A DNA stretch of 44,890 nt from Myxococcota bacterium. GTDB taxonomy: Bacteria; Myxococcota_A; Polyangia; JAAYKL01. Position numbers and translations under genes: made by a program. Positions 26,614 to 34,063 of this stretch are shown piece after piece. The stretch lies in assembly GCA_028278265.1 (NCBI GenBank), contig JANQET010000137.1:1-44890 (forward strand), read 5' to 3'. How positions within the stretch are numbered: position 1 is the stretch's first letter; each line of letters begins with the position of its first letter. The notes beneath the pieces are model-generated. The model saw only the letters and a list, made by a program, of their open reading frames with translations, was not told where the DNA came from and searched no databases.

Positions 26614-27429
26614 TCAACATTTCAATCCGGCGACGAAGCTGACCAACCGCGCTGCCGTTCGAATCGACGCTGCGTCGTCACTGCCGGGCATCAACTCGAC
26701 CACATCGGCGGCGACCACGTGCTTGAGCTTGAACAGTCGGCGCAAAAAATCACAGACCACTTCGTAGCTCAACCCGCCCGGTTCGGGAGTCCCCACAGCA
26801 GAGACCTCGGCGGGCTCGAACACGTCCATGTCCACGGTGAGGTAGATCCGAGAGGGTAGGGCGTCGAGCAACTCGTACCACTTCTCTGAGGCCATCGCCT
26901 GGCGGTCAGAGACCTGGAGCAACTTTCCGTCTTGAATCACCTCCGCCTCACCCTTGCTGATTGCCCGAACGCCGATGGCAAGTGTGGGGCAGCTCATCTC
27001 CAACACCCGTCTCATCACGCAGGCGTGGCTCATCAGATCGCCCTCGTACTCATTTCGAAGGTCAGCGTGGGCATCCAGTTGGATCACGCCGATCTCCCCC
27101 TGCGAACGCGCCGCTCGAATTGGGCCGAGGGAAACCGTGTGCTCTCCACCTAGACATATCGGAAATCCCCCCTGCTCCAGCACATCGAACACGGCGCGAT
27201 AGGCGAGGGATTGTTGAACCTGAGCGGTCAAGGTCTCGGTGCCGTGGGGGCGTATCACGGAGTACGATTTGTGGCCGAACGGATCCCGACCGAGCTCGAA
27301 GTCAAAGGTATCCATTCGTTCCAGGTCGCGCAGGATGGCCGCCGGACCGTGAATCGTTCCGGTCAAAAATGACGTCGTCGCCTCGAACGGAAGCGGGATG
27401 AGGGCGACATATTCAGGTGCGCCACTCAT
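26614..27429 (-). CDS. speB: Agmatinase (ureohydrolase family)
   Basis: 271 aa from the ATG at 27429, which overlaps the preceding stop by 4 bases (ATGA). A longer frame to 27597 is rejected. All manganese-site motifs are present: H97 in CLGGEHTVS, D119/H121/D123 in QLDAHADLR, and D200/D202 in YLTVDMDVFEP followed by GTPEPGGLSY. Ureohydrolases of this type split agmatine to putrescine and urea; the upstream arginine decarboxylase makes agmatine the likely substrate over arginine or guanidinobutyrate. Cytoplasmic. Confidence 0.9.
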   Translation of the reverse strand: MSGAPEYVALIPLPFEATTSFLTGTIHGPAAILRDLERMDTFDFELGRDPFGHKSYSVIRPHGTETLTAQVQQSLAYRAVFDVLEQGGFPICLGGEHTVSLGPIRAARSQGEIGVIQLDAHADLRNEYEGDLMSHACVMRRVLEMSCPTLAIGVRAISKGEAEVIQDGKLLQVSDRQAMASEKWYELLDALPSRIYLTVDMDVFEPAEVSAVGTPEPGGLSYEVVCDFLRRLFKLKHVVAADVVELMPGSDDAASIRTAARLVSFVAGLKC

Positions 27430-28217
27430 CGCAACGTCTTGGCAAAATAATGGACCCCGGCGAGCTTGACGAGAAGCTGCGCGCAGAGGGCAGCGCAAGG
27501 TGACCGCGGATTGATCCGTTGGGTTCCCACGAGCTCGACCGCGGCGATACCCGGTCCGTGAGCGACCGTCGTCATCGCATCCACGAGTGCGTACCACGAC
27601 AAACCACCGGGCTCGAGCGAACGGGGTGTCTGGGCCACCCCCGGGGAGAGAACGTCCACATCGATACTCAGATAGACCGGTTGGTCCATTCGTTGGAGGG
27701 CGGTCTGAAGTGTCTGTTGCTCCTGATTGAGCCGGCGCGCCGTGATAATGGTCACACTGCCGGGAATCGTCTTGAAGGCGGTCGACGTCGCCGCGCGAAC
27801 CCCGGCAAACACCGACGAACGGTTCTCCATCAGTTGCCCCTCATCGGCCTCGGCCCGCCCCAGTTTGCCCCAGAGGGCGACCAGGTTTTCAGTGCAACAA
27901 TGCTCGGTACATCGCCGATCGTCGGCGACAACGACTGCCAGCTTTCCGCCGTTTTTCGCGCTGACCACCTGCTCGGCGACAGCGGGCAGGGGATCGGGCT
28001 GGTTGATCACTTCCGCGTAGGTCCCCACTTCGCCCGGGGTGATGCCTGACTGGAGCTCGAACATCTCCACATAGCGGGCGGCGTCGGCGATCGCCGTTGG
28101 CCCGGGGAGCCGGCCCAAGTCGGTCGGTTCGGTTCGGCTGACGAACAGAATCGCCATTTTCGCCCTGTCCCAGGGGGCGCCCGCTTCTTCAAAACCAAAA
28201 TCGATTGTAAACGACAT
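27426..28217 (-). CDS. Arginase-fold protein lacking two of the metal-binding motifs
   Basis: 263 aa. The C-terminal half matches the ureohydrolase family: YLSIDVDVLSP with D186/D188, then a LEPGGLSW segment equal to the agmatinase's PEPGGLSY. The other two metal motifs are gone: where GGxHS is expected the protein has VVADDRRCTEHC (about 97-107), and where DAHxD is expected it has ALWGKLGRAEADEG. It therefore should not form the binuclear manganese site. It is translated between the decarboxylase and the active agmatinase and overlaps the latter by 4 bases. GGGAGA precedes the ATG at 28217. It may be a regulatory or structural partner of the agmatinase (inference) or have another hydrolase chemistry. 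Confidence 0.75.
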   Translation of the reverse strand: MSFTIDFGFEEAGAPWDRAKMAILFVSRTEPTDLGRLPGPTAIADAARYVEMFELQSGITPGEVGTYAEVINQPDPLPAVAEQVVSAKNGGKLAVVVADDRRCTEHCCTENLVALWGKLGRAEADEGQLMENRSSVFAGVRAATSTAFKTIPGSVTIITARRLNQEQQTLQTALQRMDQPVYLSIDVDVLSPGVAQTPRSLEPGGLSWYALVDAMTTVAHGPGIAAVELVGTQRINPRSPCAALCAQLLVKLAGVHYFAKTLR

Positions 28218-28242
28218 GCTATTCTCCCCAAGCTATCGTCGA

Positions 28243-28800
28243 TCAGGGCAGCAGCACCCCCGCGGCAACCACAGTTGTCCATAGTCCGTCTTTGTTGCCC
28301 CGCGCGGACTGGGTGATGCTTCTGGTGTGTACGATCCTCCCGCTCATGCGGAAAATCTCTTTTCGCTCGTCGTAATGGGTGTCCGGATCAAAATCGATAC
28401 CCAAGGTACTGGCCAGCATCGAAGCGGCGAGATCCTCGCTGTAGTCCCCGCATTTTCGAGCGGTCTCGCCATAGGAGTGATGCTCGCTCAAGTACCCGTA
28501 GTGATCCTTGTCGGCCGGTGCAGCCAACCCCACCGAGGCGGCGACCATCCGATTGGGTTCGCAGGTATCTGCCTGCGCCAGCACGGTAAAGGTCACCTGT
28601 CCGGGTTGCACCAATTTCAGTCCTGCAGCGCGGGTGATGATTTTGGCGCGGGGAGGAAGAATACTGGAAACCTGAACCAGATTGAGATGGGCAATCCCCG
28701 CCTTGCGCAGCGCCCCCTCGAACGATTGGAGTTTGTGGCGGTGAATACCGACGCCCCGCGTAAAAAACAGCTTGGTGGGGAAAAACGAATTGGGAAGCAT
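28243..28800 (-). CDS. pdaD: Pyruvoyl-dependent arginine decarboxylase
   Basis: 185 aa. The self-processing site is visible: NLVQVSSILPP has the Ser45-Ser46 pair where the proenzyme splits into beta and alpha chains and Ser46 becomes the pyruvoyl group. RGVGIHRHKLQSFE and GLAAP...YGYLSEHHSYGE are family motifs, and the length matches archaeal and chlamydial homologues. It converts arginine to agmatine and CO2 without PLP. The ATG at 28800 follows AAGGT. It starts the minus-strand unit decarboxylase, arginase-like protein, agmatinase, pyrophosphorylase. Pyruvoyl ADCs are less common in proteobacteria than PLP-type SpeA. Confidence 0.92.
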   Translation of the reverse strand: MLPNSFFPTKLFFTRGVGIHRHKLQSFEGALRKAGIAHLNLVQVSSILPPRAKIITRAAGLKLVQPGQVTFTVLAQADTCEPNRMVAASVGLAAPADKDHYGYLSEHHSYGETARKCGDYSEDLAASMLASTLGIDFDPDTHYDERKEIFRMSGRIVHTRSITQSARGNKDGLWTTVVAAGVLLP

Positions 28801-28856
28801 CTTTATACCTTCTTAAAAAATATCGCCAATTGACGTTTAACGCAGCAATACCAATT

Positions 28857-28874
28857 AAAATTCCGAGGAATTTT
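28857..28874. promoter_or_regulatory. 18-base palindrome upstream of the arginine decarboxylase gene
   Basis: AAAATTCC-GA-GGAATTTT: eight-base arms around a GA centre, 57 bases upstream of the pdaD ATG. It is not followed by a T run in either direction that would make it a good terminator, and it lies in an AT-rich 266-base intergenic stretch between two divergent genes. A dimeric repressor or activator site is a reasonable guess. Confidence 0.4.
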
Positions 28875-29066
28875 ACACACTAAGCTGGTAAAAAAAAGGA
28901 AAATCAACCCCCAAAAATGGTCAAAAAAATAAAAATCATTACAGACAGTTCGACAATGCGCCGAATTTATCACCGATTAATCGTCGCGGTCAGCTTGCCA
29001 GGCCAGTGAACTTGGGGTTATACAGAGGTCAACGATCTTGTTGAATTTTCAAGGGGTAAACACGCC

Positions 29067-29315
29067 GTGAACGCTGGCCATTTTCTCACAACGACTTTGG
29101 GCTGTACCCCAATGGCGTCGCCAACGGGGATCGATCTCAGTTTTTTCAAATGGGTGGCGATCGTCGGCGTGGCCGTCTTTGTCCTGTTTTACATTATAAA
29201 ACGGGTGGCGGATTTCACGGTGAACAAGAAGACCGAAGCGATGATTCGCGATGCTGCCAAACCGGACCGCGACGGGTCGAGGAACGTCGAACCGGATGAA
29301 AGCGAAGGGCAGTAA
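29067..29315 (+). CDS. Small single-span membrane protein
   Basis: 82 aa from GTG 29067 (AAGGGG ~10 bases upstream); an internal ATG at 29112 would give 67 aa. One hydrophobic segment (WVAIVGVAVFVLFYIIKRV, about residues 29-47) is followed by a charged, probably cytoplasmic, tail rich in Asp, Glu and Lys. No family recognised. It lies 81 bases upstream of the amidotransferase-like gene on the same strand and may share a transcript. Confidence 0.55.
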   Translation: MNAGHFLTTTLGCTPMASPTGIDLSFFKWVAIVGVAVFVLFYIIKRVADFTVNKKTEAMIRDAAKPDRDGSRNVEPDESEGQ

Positions 29316-29396
29316 CTGCATTGCCTCTCGCAACGGTTGTTCATCGCAACGGGAACCCGGCACTGTCGAGCCGGCTGAAACGATAAGAAAACACAC

Positions 29397-30239
29397 ATGT
29401 CGCATTTTTGGACACTTTCGATAAATCAGGAATCCAATGTCGCCTGCGCTGTGCATCCGTACATCGAGAAGTTGCGGATGGCGCCGACGACCGCCGGTGG
29501 TTGGGGGCTCGGATGCTACCACGTCGGGGAGGTACTTCAACGAATCGAACCCAGGGAACAAGGCGAAGTTCTCGACGTCGAATCGATAGTCGACGGTCTT
29601 GAGGCCGATCTGGTGATCATGCACCATCGACGAGCGACCGTTGGCCAAGTCCGCCGTGAAAACACCCATCCGTTTCGGTTCAAGGAGTGGCTGTTTGCCC
29701 ACAACGGCACCTTGGACGGGTTTGATGACTACCGGGACAAAATGCGCGATTCGATGCCCCCGTTCGTCCTGCGCAATATCCGCGGAGACACCGACTCGGA
29801 ACACCTGTTTCATCTTTTCTTGTCTTTTCTCTATGATGAGGGGTTGCTCGATCGCCCGGACCTGGGCGTGGACCTGATTCGCGGGGGGTTACGGCGCGCC
29901 TTCGTGATGGCCGACGAGTTGGCCAAAGGGGCCGGACACCAGCCATCCGCCGGCTCAGCAGTGGTGTCGGACGGGTACAGTGTCGTCATACTGAGCCGCG
30001 GGATTCCGGTGGACTACACGTCGATTGAAGGCATCTCCAACTGCACGGTTTGCCGCAGTTCGATTCAACCCGGTGAGGCCGGTCAGGAGTCGGGGATTCA
30101 TCACGACAATCTCCTCGCCGTGTTGGTACAGTCCTCCGCGTGTCTCGAACAACCGGCTGAGGGATTTATCCGCCTCGATGACGATTCTTTCCTGATGGTC
30201 AACAAAAAGCACCAAATCGAATTCGCCACTTTTAGTTAG
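29397..30239 (+). CDS. Class II glutamine amidotransferase-like protein without the N-terminal Cys
   Basis: 280 aa. Ntn-type glutaminase motifs of the YafJ/GATase class II group are all readable: GGWGLGCYH, HHRRATVGQV, NTHPF, FAHNGTLDGF and RGDTDSEHLFHLFL. However, the family's nucleophilic Cys2 is absent: the protein starts MSHFWTLS. Either Ser2 is the nucleophile, the protein is a glutaminase-inactive homologue, or the N-terminus has a sequence or assembly problem (see findings). No synthetase domain is fused; the partner enzyme is unknown. The ribosome-binding site is weak. It ends before a GC-rich hairpin. Confidence 0.72.
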   Translation: MSHFWTLSINQESNVACAVHPYIEKLRMAPTTAGGWGLGCYHVGEVLQRIEPREQGEVLDVESIVDGLEADLVIMHHRRATVGQVRRENTHPFRFKEWLFAHNGTLDGFDDYRDKMRDSMPPFVLRNIRGDTDSEHLFHLFLSFLYDEGLLDRPDLGVDLIRGGLRRAFVMADELAKGAGHQPSAGSAVVSDGYSVVILSRGIPVDYTSIEGISNCTVCRSSIQPGEAGQESGIHHDNLLAVLVQSSACLEQPAEGFIRLDDDSFLMVNKKHQIEFATFS

Positions 30240-30247
30240 TTATTCCA

Positions 30248-30296
30248 GCCGAACGCGCTAACAGCTGTTGTGTTCGGCGGCAGCTAAACTGCCGCC
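30248..30296 (+). terminator. GC-rich nested inverted repeats after the amidotransferase gene
   Basis: GGCGGCAG (30276-30283) pairs with CTGCCGCC (30289-30296) over a 5-base loop CTAAA; eight perfect pairs. An alternative outer pairing joins GCCGAAC (30248-30254) with GTTCGGC (30272-30278). The site lies between two convergent genes, so it may terminate from either side, but there is no U run. Its look is also that of a dispersed intergenic repeat; no second copy was noticed in the window. Confidence 0.45.
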
Positions 30297-30330
30297 CTAC
30301 CGGTCCACCACCGGACATCCGAATTGTTAC

Positions 30331-32910
30331 TCACCGCAGTCGGACCGCTTGCTCCAGATAGGTGAGGATTTGTGTTCCCAGGGCTTGCTCTTCGAACGGC
30401 TCTTCGGCGTTGTTGATCCGCTGAATCTTCAAATCCTTGAAGGTTTGGATCGCGTTTTGGAGGTTGACCTTGGTCCGCCCCTCCGGTCGAATAAACTCCC
30501 CTTGGGCATAGCGTTTCTCTGCTATGGCGGTGGCCCGTTTGATCGGGCTGCCGGTGGACTCCTTGAACGCCTTTTCCCGAATCGCCGTCAATGCGGCAAA
30601 GTAGAGCTCGTGAAAATTGAGCAACAGGTGGGAGAGAAACAGCGCCCGGGTCCGATCGAGAATCTTCAATCGATCCCCATTGAGCTCGAGTACATCTTGG
30701 TTCTCGAGGACCTCGATCCCTTGTTGAATCATGGTATCGAGCTCTGTTGATTCGTGCTCCTCTTGGCCCAGGTCACAGGCCGGTGAGAAGAATTCCCAGT
30801 GGTACAACCGCGATGACAACGCCATCCGCCTGAGCCAGACATGGCGCTCACACTCGTCCCCCTCGATGAGACAGGCCGTGCAGAGCAGGCTCAACGGAAC
30901 CAGAAAATGGATAATGTTGTTCTTGTAATAATCCAGCGGGAGCCGTTGCCCCTCTTTGATGTGGTAGACAACCGGATCGCTCTTCTTCTCCACGCCGATG
31001 CGCCCCATTTTCACGAACGCCTTGATCGCCTTGTCGATGAGGTCTTTCGGCTGATCAACGCCATCGGCCTGCAACCAACTTTGCAGCATCGGACTCAAGG
31101 TGGCTTGCGTTTTGACCAGCACACGGCAGAGCCAGATCGCCTGGCGGCGAAACTCTTGGTGGTCGATTTGATTCGGCCGATGGGTCAACAGGATGGTCGA
31201 GAGCACTGCTGATGGTGTGACCACGGTGATGCGATTGATTTCGTGCAGGTTGCGCATGGCAATCGCCTGAGCCACGGCGCGTCGATGGGCCAACTTCTGC
31301 AGCTGTTCCCGCCCCACCTGCAGCTCGTTCATCACATCGGCCACGGTAAACGGTTTGCCGATGCGAACATAAAGACGGCCGTAGCGACTGAACAACACCT
31401 TGGTCGATTTGAGCAATCCCGTGATGTTTTCGGCCTGCTTGGGTCGACCCTCTATTTCGTCGACGTACGATCGCTCCTCAATCACCCGCTCGTATCCGAT
31501 GAACGCAGGGACAATGCTCAAATTGGCCTGGGGAATGTCGGCTACAGCTTTGAGCGCCATCTCCACCATTCCCCCCTTGGGGCGAAGCATTTTTCCAGTG
31601 CGGGACCGCCCCCCTTCGATAAACACTTCGATGGCATAGCCGGTTTGAATCAAGCGGCGAACGTAAGCATTCACCACAGCGGTGTAGAACCGATCGTGAA
31701 TGAACCGCCGTCGGATGAAGAAGGCACCGGAAGACCGGAAGACCCATCCCAGCGGCCAGAAGGCGAGATTCTGCCCCGCGGCAATGTGGGGCAACATGAT
31801 GCCGTAGTCTTGCATCACTTGGGAGAGCACGAGGTAGTCGATGTGGCTCTTGTGGGTCGGCAAAATCAATGTGGGGCCTTGGGCCACGACCGCTTTGAGG
31901 CGCGCTACGTCCTCGGGCTCTATCTCGAGGCCGGTGTAGATGCGCTTCCACACCACCGCCATGAATGCCGCCAACATGGCCAATACGCGGGGGCGAAAAT
32001 CGGTGGCCAGTTTCTGGATAATCGCCCGGGCCCGGGGGGTCACCTCATCAGCATGAATGTTCTCATCAGCGGCGATGGCCTGCAGCTCTTTCATCAGGCG
32101 CGGACTGGTCAACACCTCATGCTTGATGCGGGCCGAAGGTTTGGTCAGCCCGCCGAGCCGTGAGCGGCGAATCTCTTCTATTTGCCGACCGATACCCGCT
32201 CGAACGATTCCCGAAAGCACTTCGTTTTGGGGGCTGCGCTCCTGGCGAATGGCGCTCAAATCCAGCGGTTGGCCAGCGCACAGCTCATGAACCGAACGTC
32301 GGCGCAGGAGCAGCCAAAAAGAGCGCAACAGGCGGGGATATTCATTGGATCCGAAGACGAAATCCATCCGGCGGGGCAAGCGATACATTGCGTGTTCGCC
32401 CCACAAGAAAACCGTGGGCAGGGCCATCACCGGCCGATTGAGTGAGGCTTGCGTCTCGACCGCCAAGCGCACCCCATCTTCTTTGACCGATTGGCTGCCC
32501 AGGGCTCCGGCTACTGCCGGGCGCCTCAAAAACACCACCGCCGCGCCGCCGATCGCCAGTTTCTGCGATAGATCCGCACGACGGGCCTCCACCGTCTTGC
32601 GGCAAAACAACCGCAACAGCCAGAGCCAGAACGGAGAGAAAGTGAATGACGACAACCCCGACACAAAGGAGATTGGCGGCAGCCCATGTCGGGCACAGAT
32701 GCCCCGCAAACAGAGAAAATCAAACAGGCTGCGGTTGCGCAACACGAAGATCACCGGCCCTTTGCGGGCGGTTCGGGCGACCTGCTCGATCCAGCTATCG
32801 TTGATTTTGAGGTAGCGGACGAGGATTGCCTGGAGAATCACCAGCCACCACGAGATGGCGATTTTCAACTGGCTTTTCTTGCCCTTTGGGGTCTGCTCGC
32901 CCTCGTTCAT
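30331..32910 (-). CDS. plsB: Glycerol-3-phosphate acyltransferase PlsB
   Basis: 859 aa from the ATG at 32910 (GGAAG 7 bases upstream), close to the ~800 aa of E. coli PlsB. The acyltransferase motifs are clear: PTHKSHIDYLVL (H-x4-D), VFRSSGAFFIRRRF, FIEGGRSRTGKMLRPKGGM and IVPAFIGYERV. An upstream related segment (RNRSLFDFLCLRG) is typical of the N-terminal region of this family. The enzyme starts phospholipid synthesis by acylating glycerol-3-phosphate at the inner membrane. The frame is open without a stop into the upstream lipoprotein, so a fusion cannot be excluded from sequence alone, but topology argues for a separate protein starting at 32910. Confidence 0.88.
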   Translation of the reverse strand: MNEGEQTPKGKKSQLKIAISWWLVILQAILVRYLKINDSWIEQVARTARKGPVIFVLRNRSLFDFLCLRGICARHGLPPISFVSGLSSFTFSPFWLWLLRLFCRKTVEARRADLSQKLAIGGAAVVFLRRPAVAGALGSQSVKEDGVRLAVETQASLNRPVMALPTVFLWGEHAMYRLPRRMDFVFGSNEYPRLLRSFWLLLRRRSVHELCAGQPLDLSAIRQERSPQNEVLSGIVRAGIGRQIEEIRRSRLGGLTKPSARIKHEVLTSPRLMKELQAIAADENIHADEVTPRARAIIQKLATDFRPRVLAMLAAFMAVVWKRIYTGLEIEPEDVARLKAVVAQGPTLILPTHKSHIDYLVLSQVMQDYGIMLPHIAAGQNLAFWPLGWVFRSSGAFFIRRRFIHDRFYTAVVNAYVRRLIQTGYAIEVFIEGGRSRTGKMLRPKGGMVEMALKAVADIPQANLSIVPAFIGYERVIEERSYVDEIEGRPKQAENITGLLKSTKVLFSRYGRLYVRIGKPFTVADVMNELQVGREQLQKLAHRRAVAQAIAMRNLHEINRITVVTPSAVLSTILLTHRPNQIDHQEFRRQAIWLCRVLVKTQATLSPMLQSWLQADGVDQPKDLIDKAIKAFVKMGRIGVEKKSDPVVYHIKEGQRLPLDYYKNNIIHFLVPLSLLCTACLIEGDECERHVWLRRMALSSRLYHWEFFSPACDLGQEEHESTELDTMIQQGIEVLENQDVLELNGDRLKILDRTRALFLSHLLLNFHELYFAALTAIREKAFKESTGSPIKRATAIAEKRYAQGEFIRPEGRTKVNLQNAIQTFKDLKIQRINNAEEPFEEQALGTQILTYLEQAVRLR

Positions 32911-33876
32911 GAGCTGCTTCCGGTACCTACCGTACCCGGACTGGCACCAGGGCGCACCGGGGGCAGGTTCAACACACTCGGGGCATAAAATCGTCGGATC
33001 GAAAAAAGAGGTATCGCTATCCGTATCAGTGTCGGTGTCCGTGTCCGAATCGGTATCCGTGTCGGTGTCGGCGTCTGTATCGGAATCCGTGTCTGCATCC
33101 ACATCGGTATCAATGTCCGTATCCGTGTCACCATCTACGTCGGTATCGGTATCGGCATCCGTGTCAGTATCGACGTCCGTATCCGAATCTGCGTCTGTAT
33201 CGGCATCCGTGTCTGCATCCGAATCCGCATCGGCGTCCCCGCTGGTGTCTGAATCGGAATCGGTGTCCATCAGGAGCGATGGGTATGTGTTGGGTGAGCG
33301 CTCTCCTGTATCGGTGTCCGTATCCGTGTCGGTGTCCGTGTCCAGGATTCCCTGTCCGCAGAGAGGAATGACGGCTTTCCCGCCGTCCGCGGGCAACTTG
33401 ACCAGGTCCGCGCCGATAGCGTTGTCCTGGGCGGGGAGGAAGTAGTCCGCAGCGTTGCTGGTGATCACCAGCGCTGCGCTGTCGGTCACCCCCGCCTGAC
33501 TCGGTGTGTATTCGATCCGCACCAACCGGAGATCAAGGCTTTCGATAGTGAGTTGATAACCGGCCTTCTTCTCCTCCTCCTGAGGACATGGCACAACCTG
33601 ACCCTCCGGCTCACCATCTGCCGCTTCACGGTAGCAGCGAAAGGCGCAATTGGCATCCCCCCTGACCTCGATGTTGCTGATCACCAGCGGCATGCCGCCG
33701 AGATTGCGGATTTGAAAGTTATCCCAGGTGAACGTCTCACCGGGCTGCTTGTTGCACATGTTGATTTCGGAGACGCTGAAGAACGGCACCGGTGGGTCGA
33801 TTTTAACGGTTTCTTCGTTACAGGCGCTGCAAATTCCAACAACTATCATCATTATCCAGCTAAGGCGGTTGCCCAT
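32911..33876 (-). CDS. DTD-repeat lipoprotein, in frame with and without stop before plsB
   Basis: The ATG at 33876 (GGAGG 5-6 bases upstream; GTG at 33888 is four codons earlier) gives a signal peptide ending in ICSACNEE with a probable lipidated Cys. Residues ~30-180 resemble the abnormal-spindle / choice-of-anchor D type beta-sandwich (FQIRNLGGMPLVISNIEV and VRIEYTPSQAGVTDSAALVITSN). Two acidic Asp-x-Asp blocks follow, then a short Cys-rich stretch with LCPECVEPAPGAPWCQ. No stop codon occurs in this frame before plsB's ATG. The alternative frame over the last ~75 bases ends with TGA overlapping the plsB start as ATGA, so a frameshift in the T6 run near 33003-33008 would restore a normal end. 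The functional end is therefore uncertain. Confidence 0.6.
33013..33342 (-). repeat. Asp-x-Asp acidic repeats in the lipoprotein upstream of plsB (two blocks)
   Basis: Block one at 33310-33342 is short. Block two at 33013-33267 has Asp at nearly every second residue for ~85 codons. They are separated by a non-repetitive GERSPNTYPSLLM segment. Same composition as the repeats of the two beta-helix lipoproteins, so the spacer type is shared by otherwise unrelated surface proteins. Confidence 0.85.
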
Positions 33877-33909
33877 TCGATCCTCCACTGGAGCGCGGGG
33901 TTGATCGCG

Positions 33910-33947
33910 CCCCCTCGGGAAGCTTCACTATATGCTTCTCGACGGGG
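33910..33947. other. Imperfect stem-loop in the 187-base divergent gap
   Basis: CCCCTCGGGAAGC at 33911-33923 pairs with GCTTCTCGACGGGG at 33934-33947, with one bulge and one mismatch, over a ~10-base AT loop. It is between the lipoprotein/plsB (minus) and TSP3 protein (plus) promoters. Role unknown. Confidence 0.3.
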
Positions 33948-34063
33948 GACTATATTCCGGACATAGGGCCTGTAGCAAGGCCTTGATTTCATCGTTGTTT
34001 GTGGTACTGGCCTTTGCGGGTGAGATATTCTAGAATGCGCGAACCACTTGAGGAGTACACTCG

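Noticed and set aside
27430-27597. Upstream extension of the agmatinase to 27597
   Set aside because: It would overlap the arginase-like gene by 170 bases with Arg-rich unlike-family sequence, whereas the ATG at 27429 gives the typical 4-base overlap.
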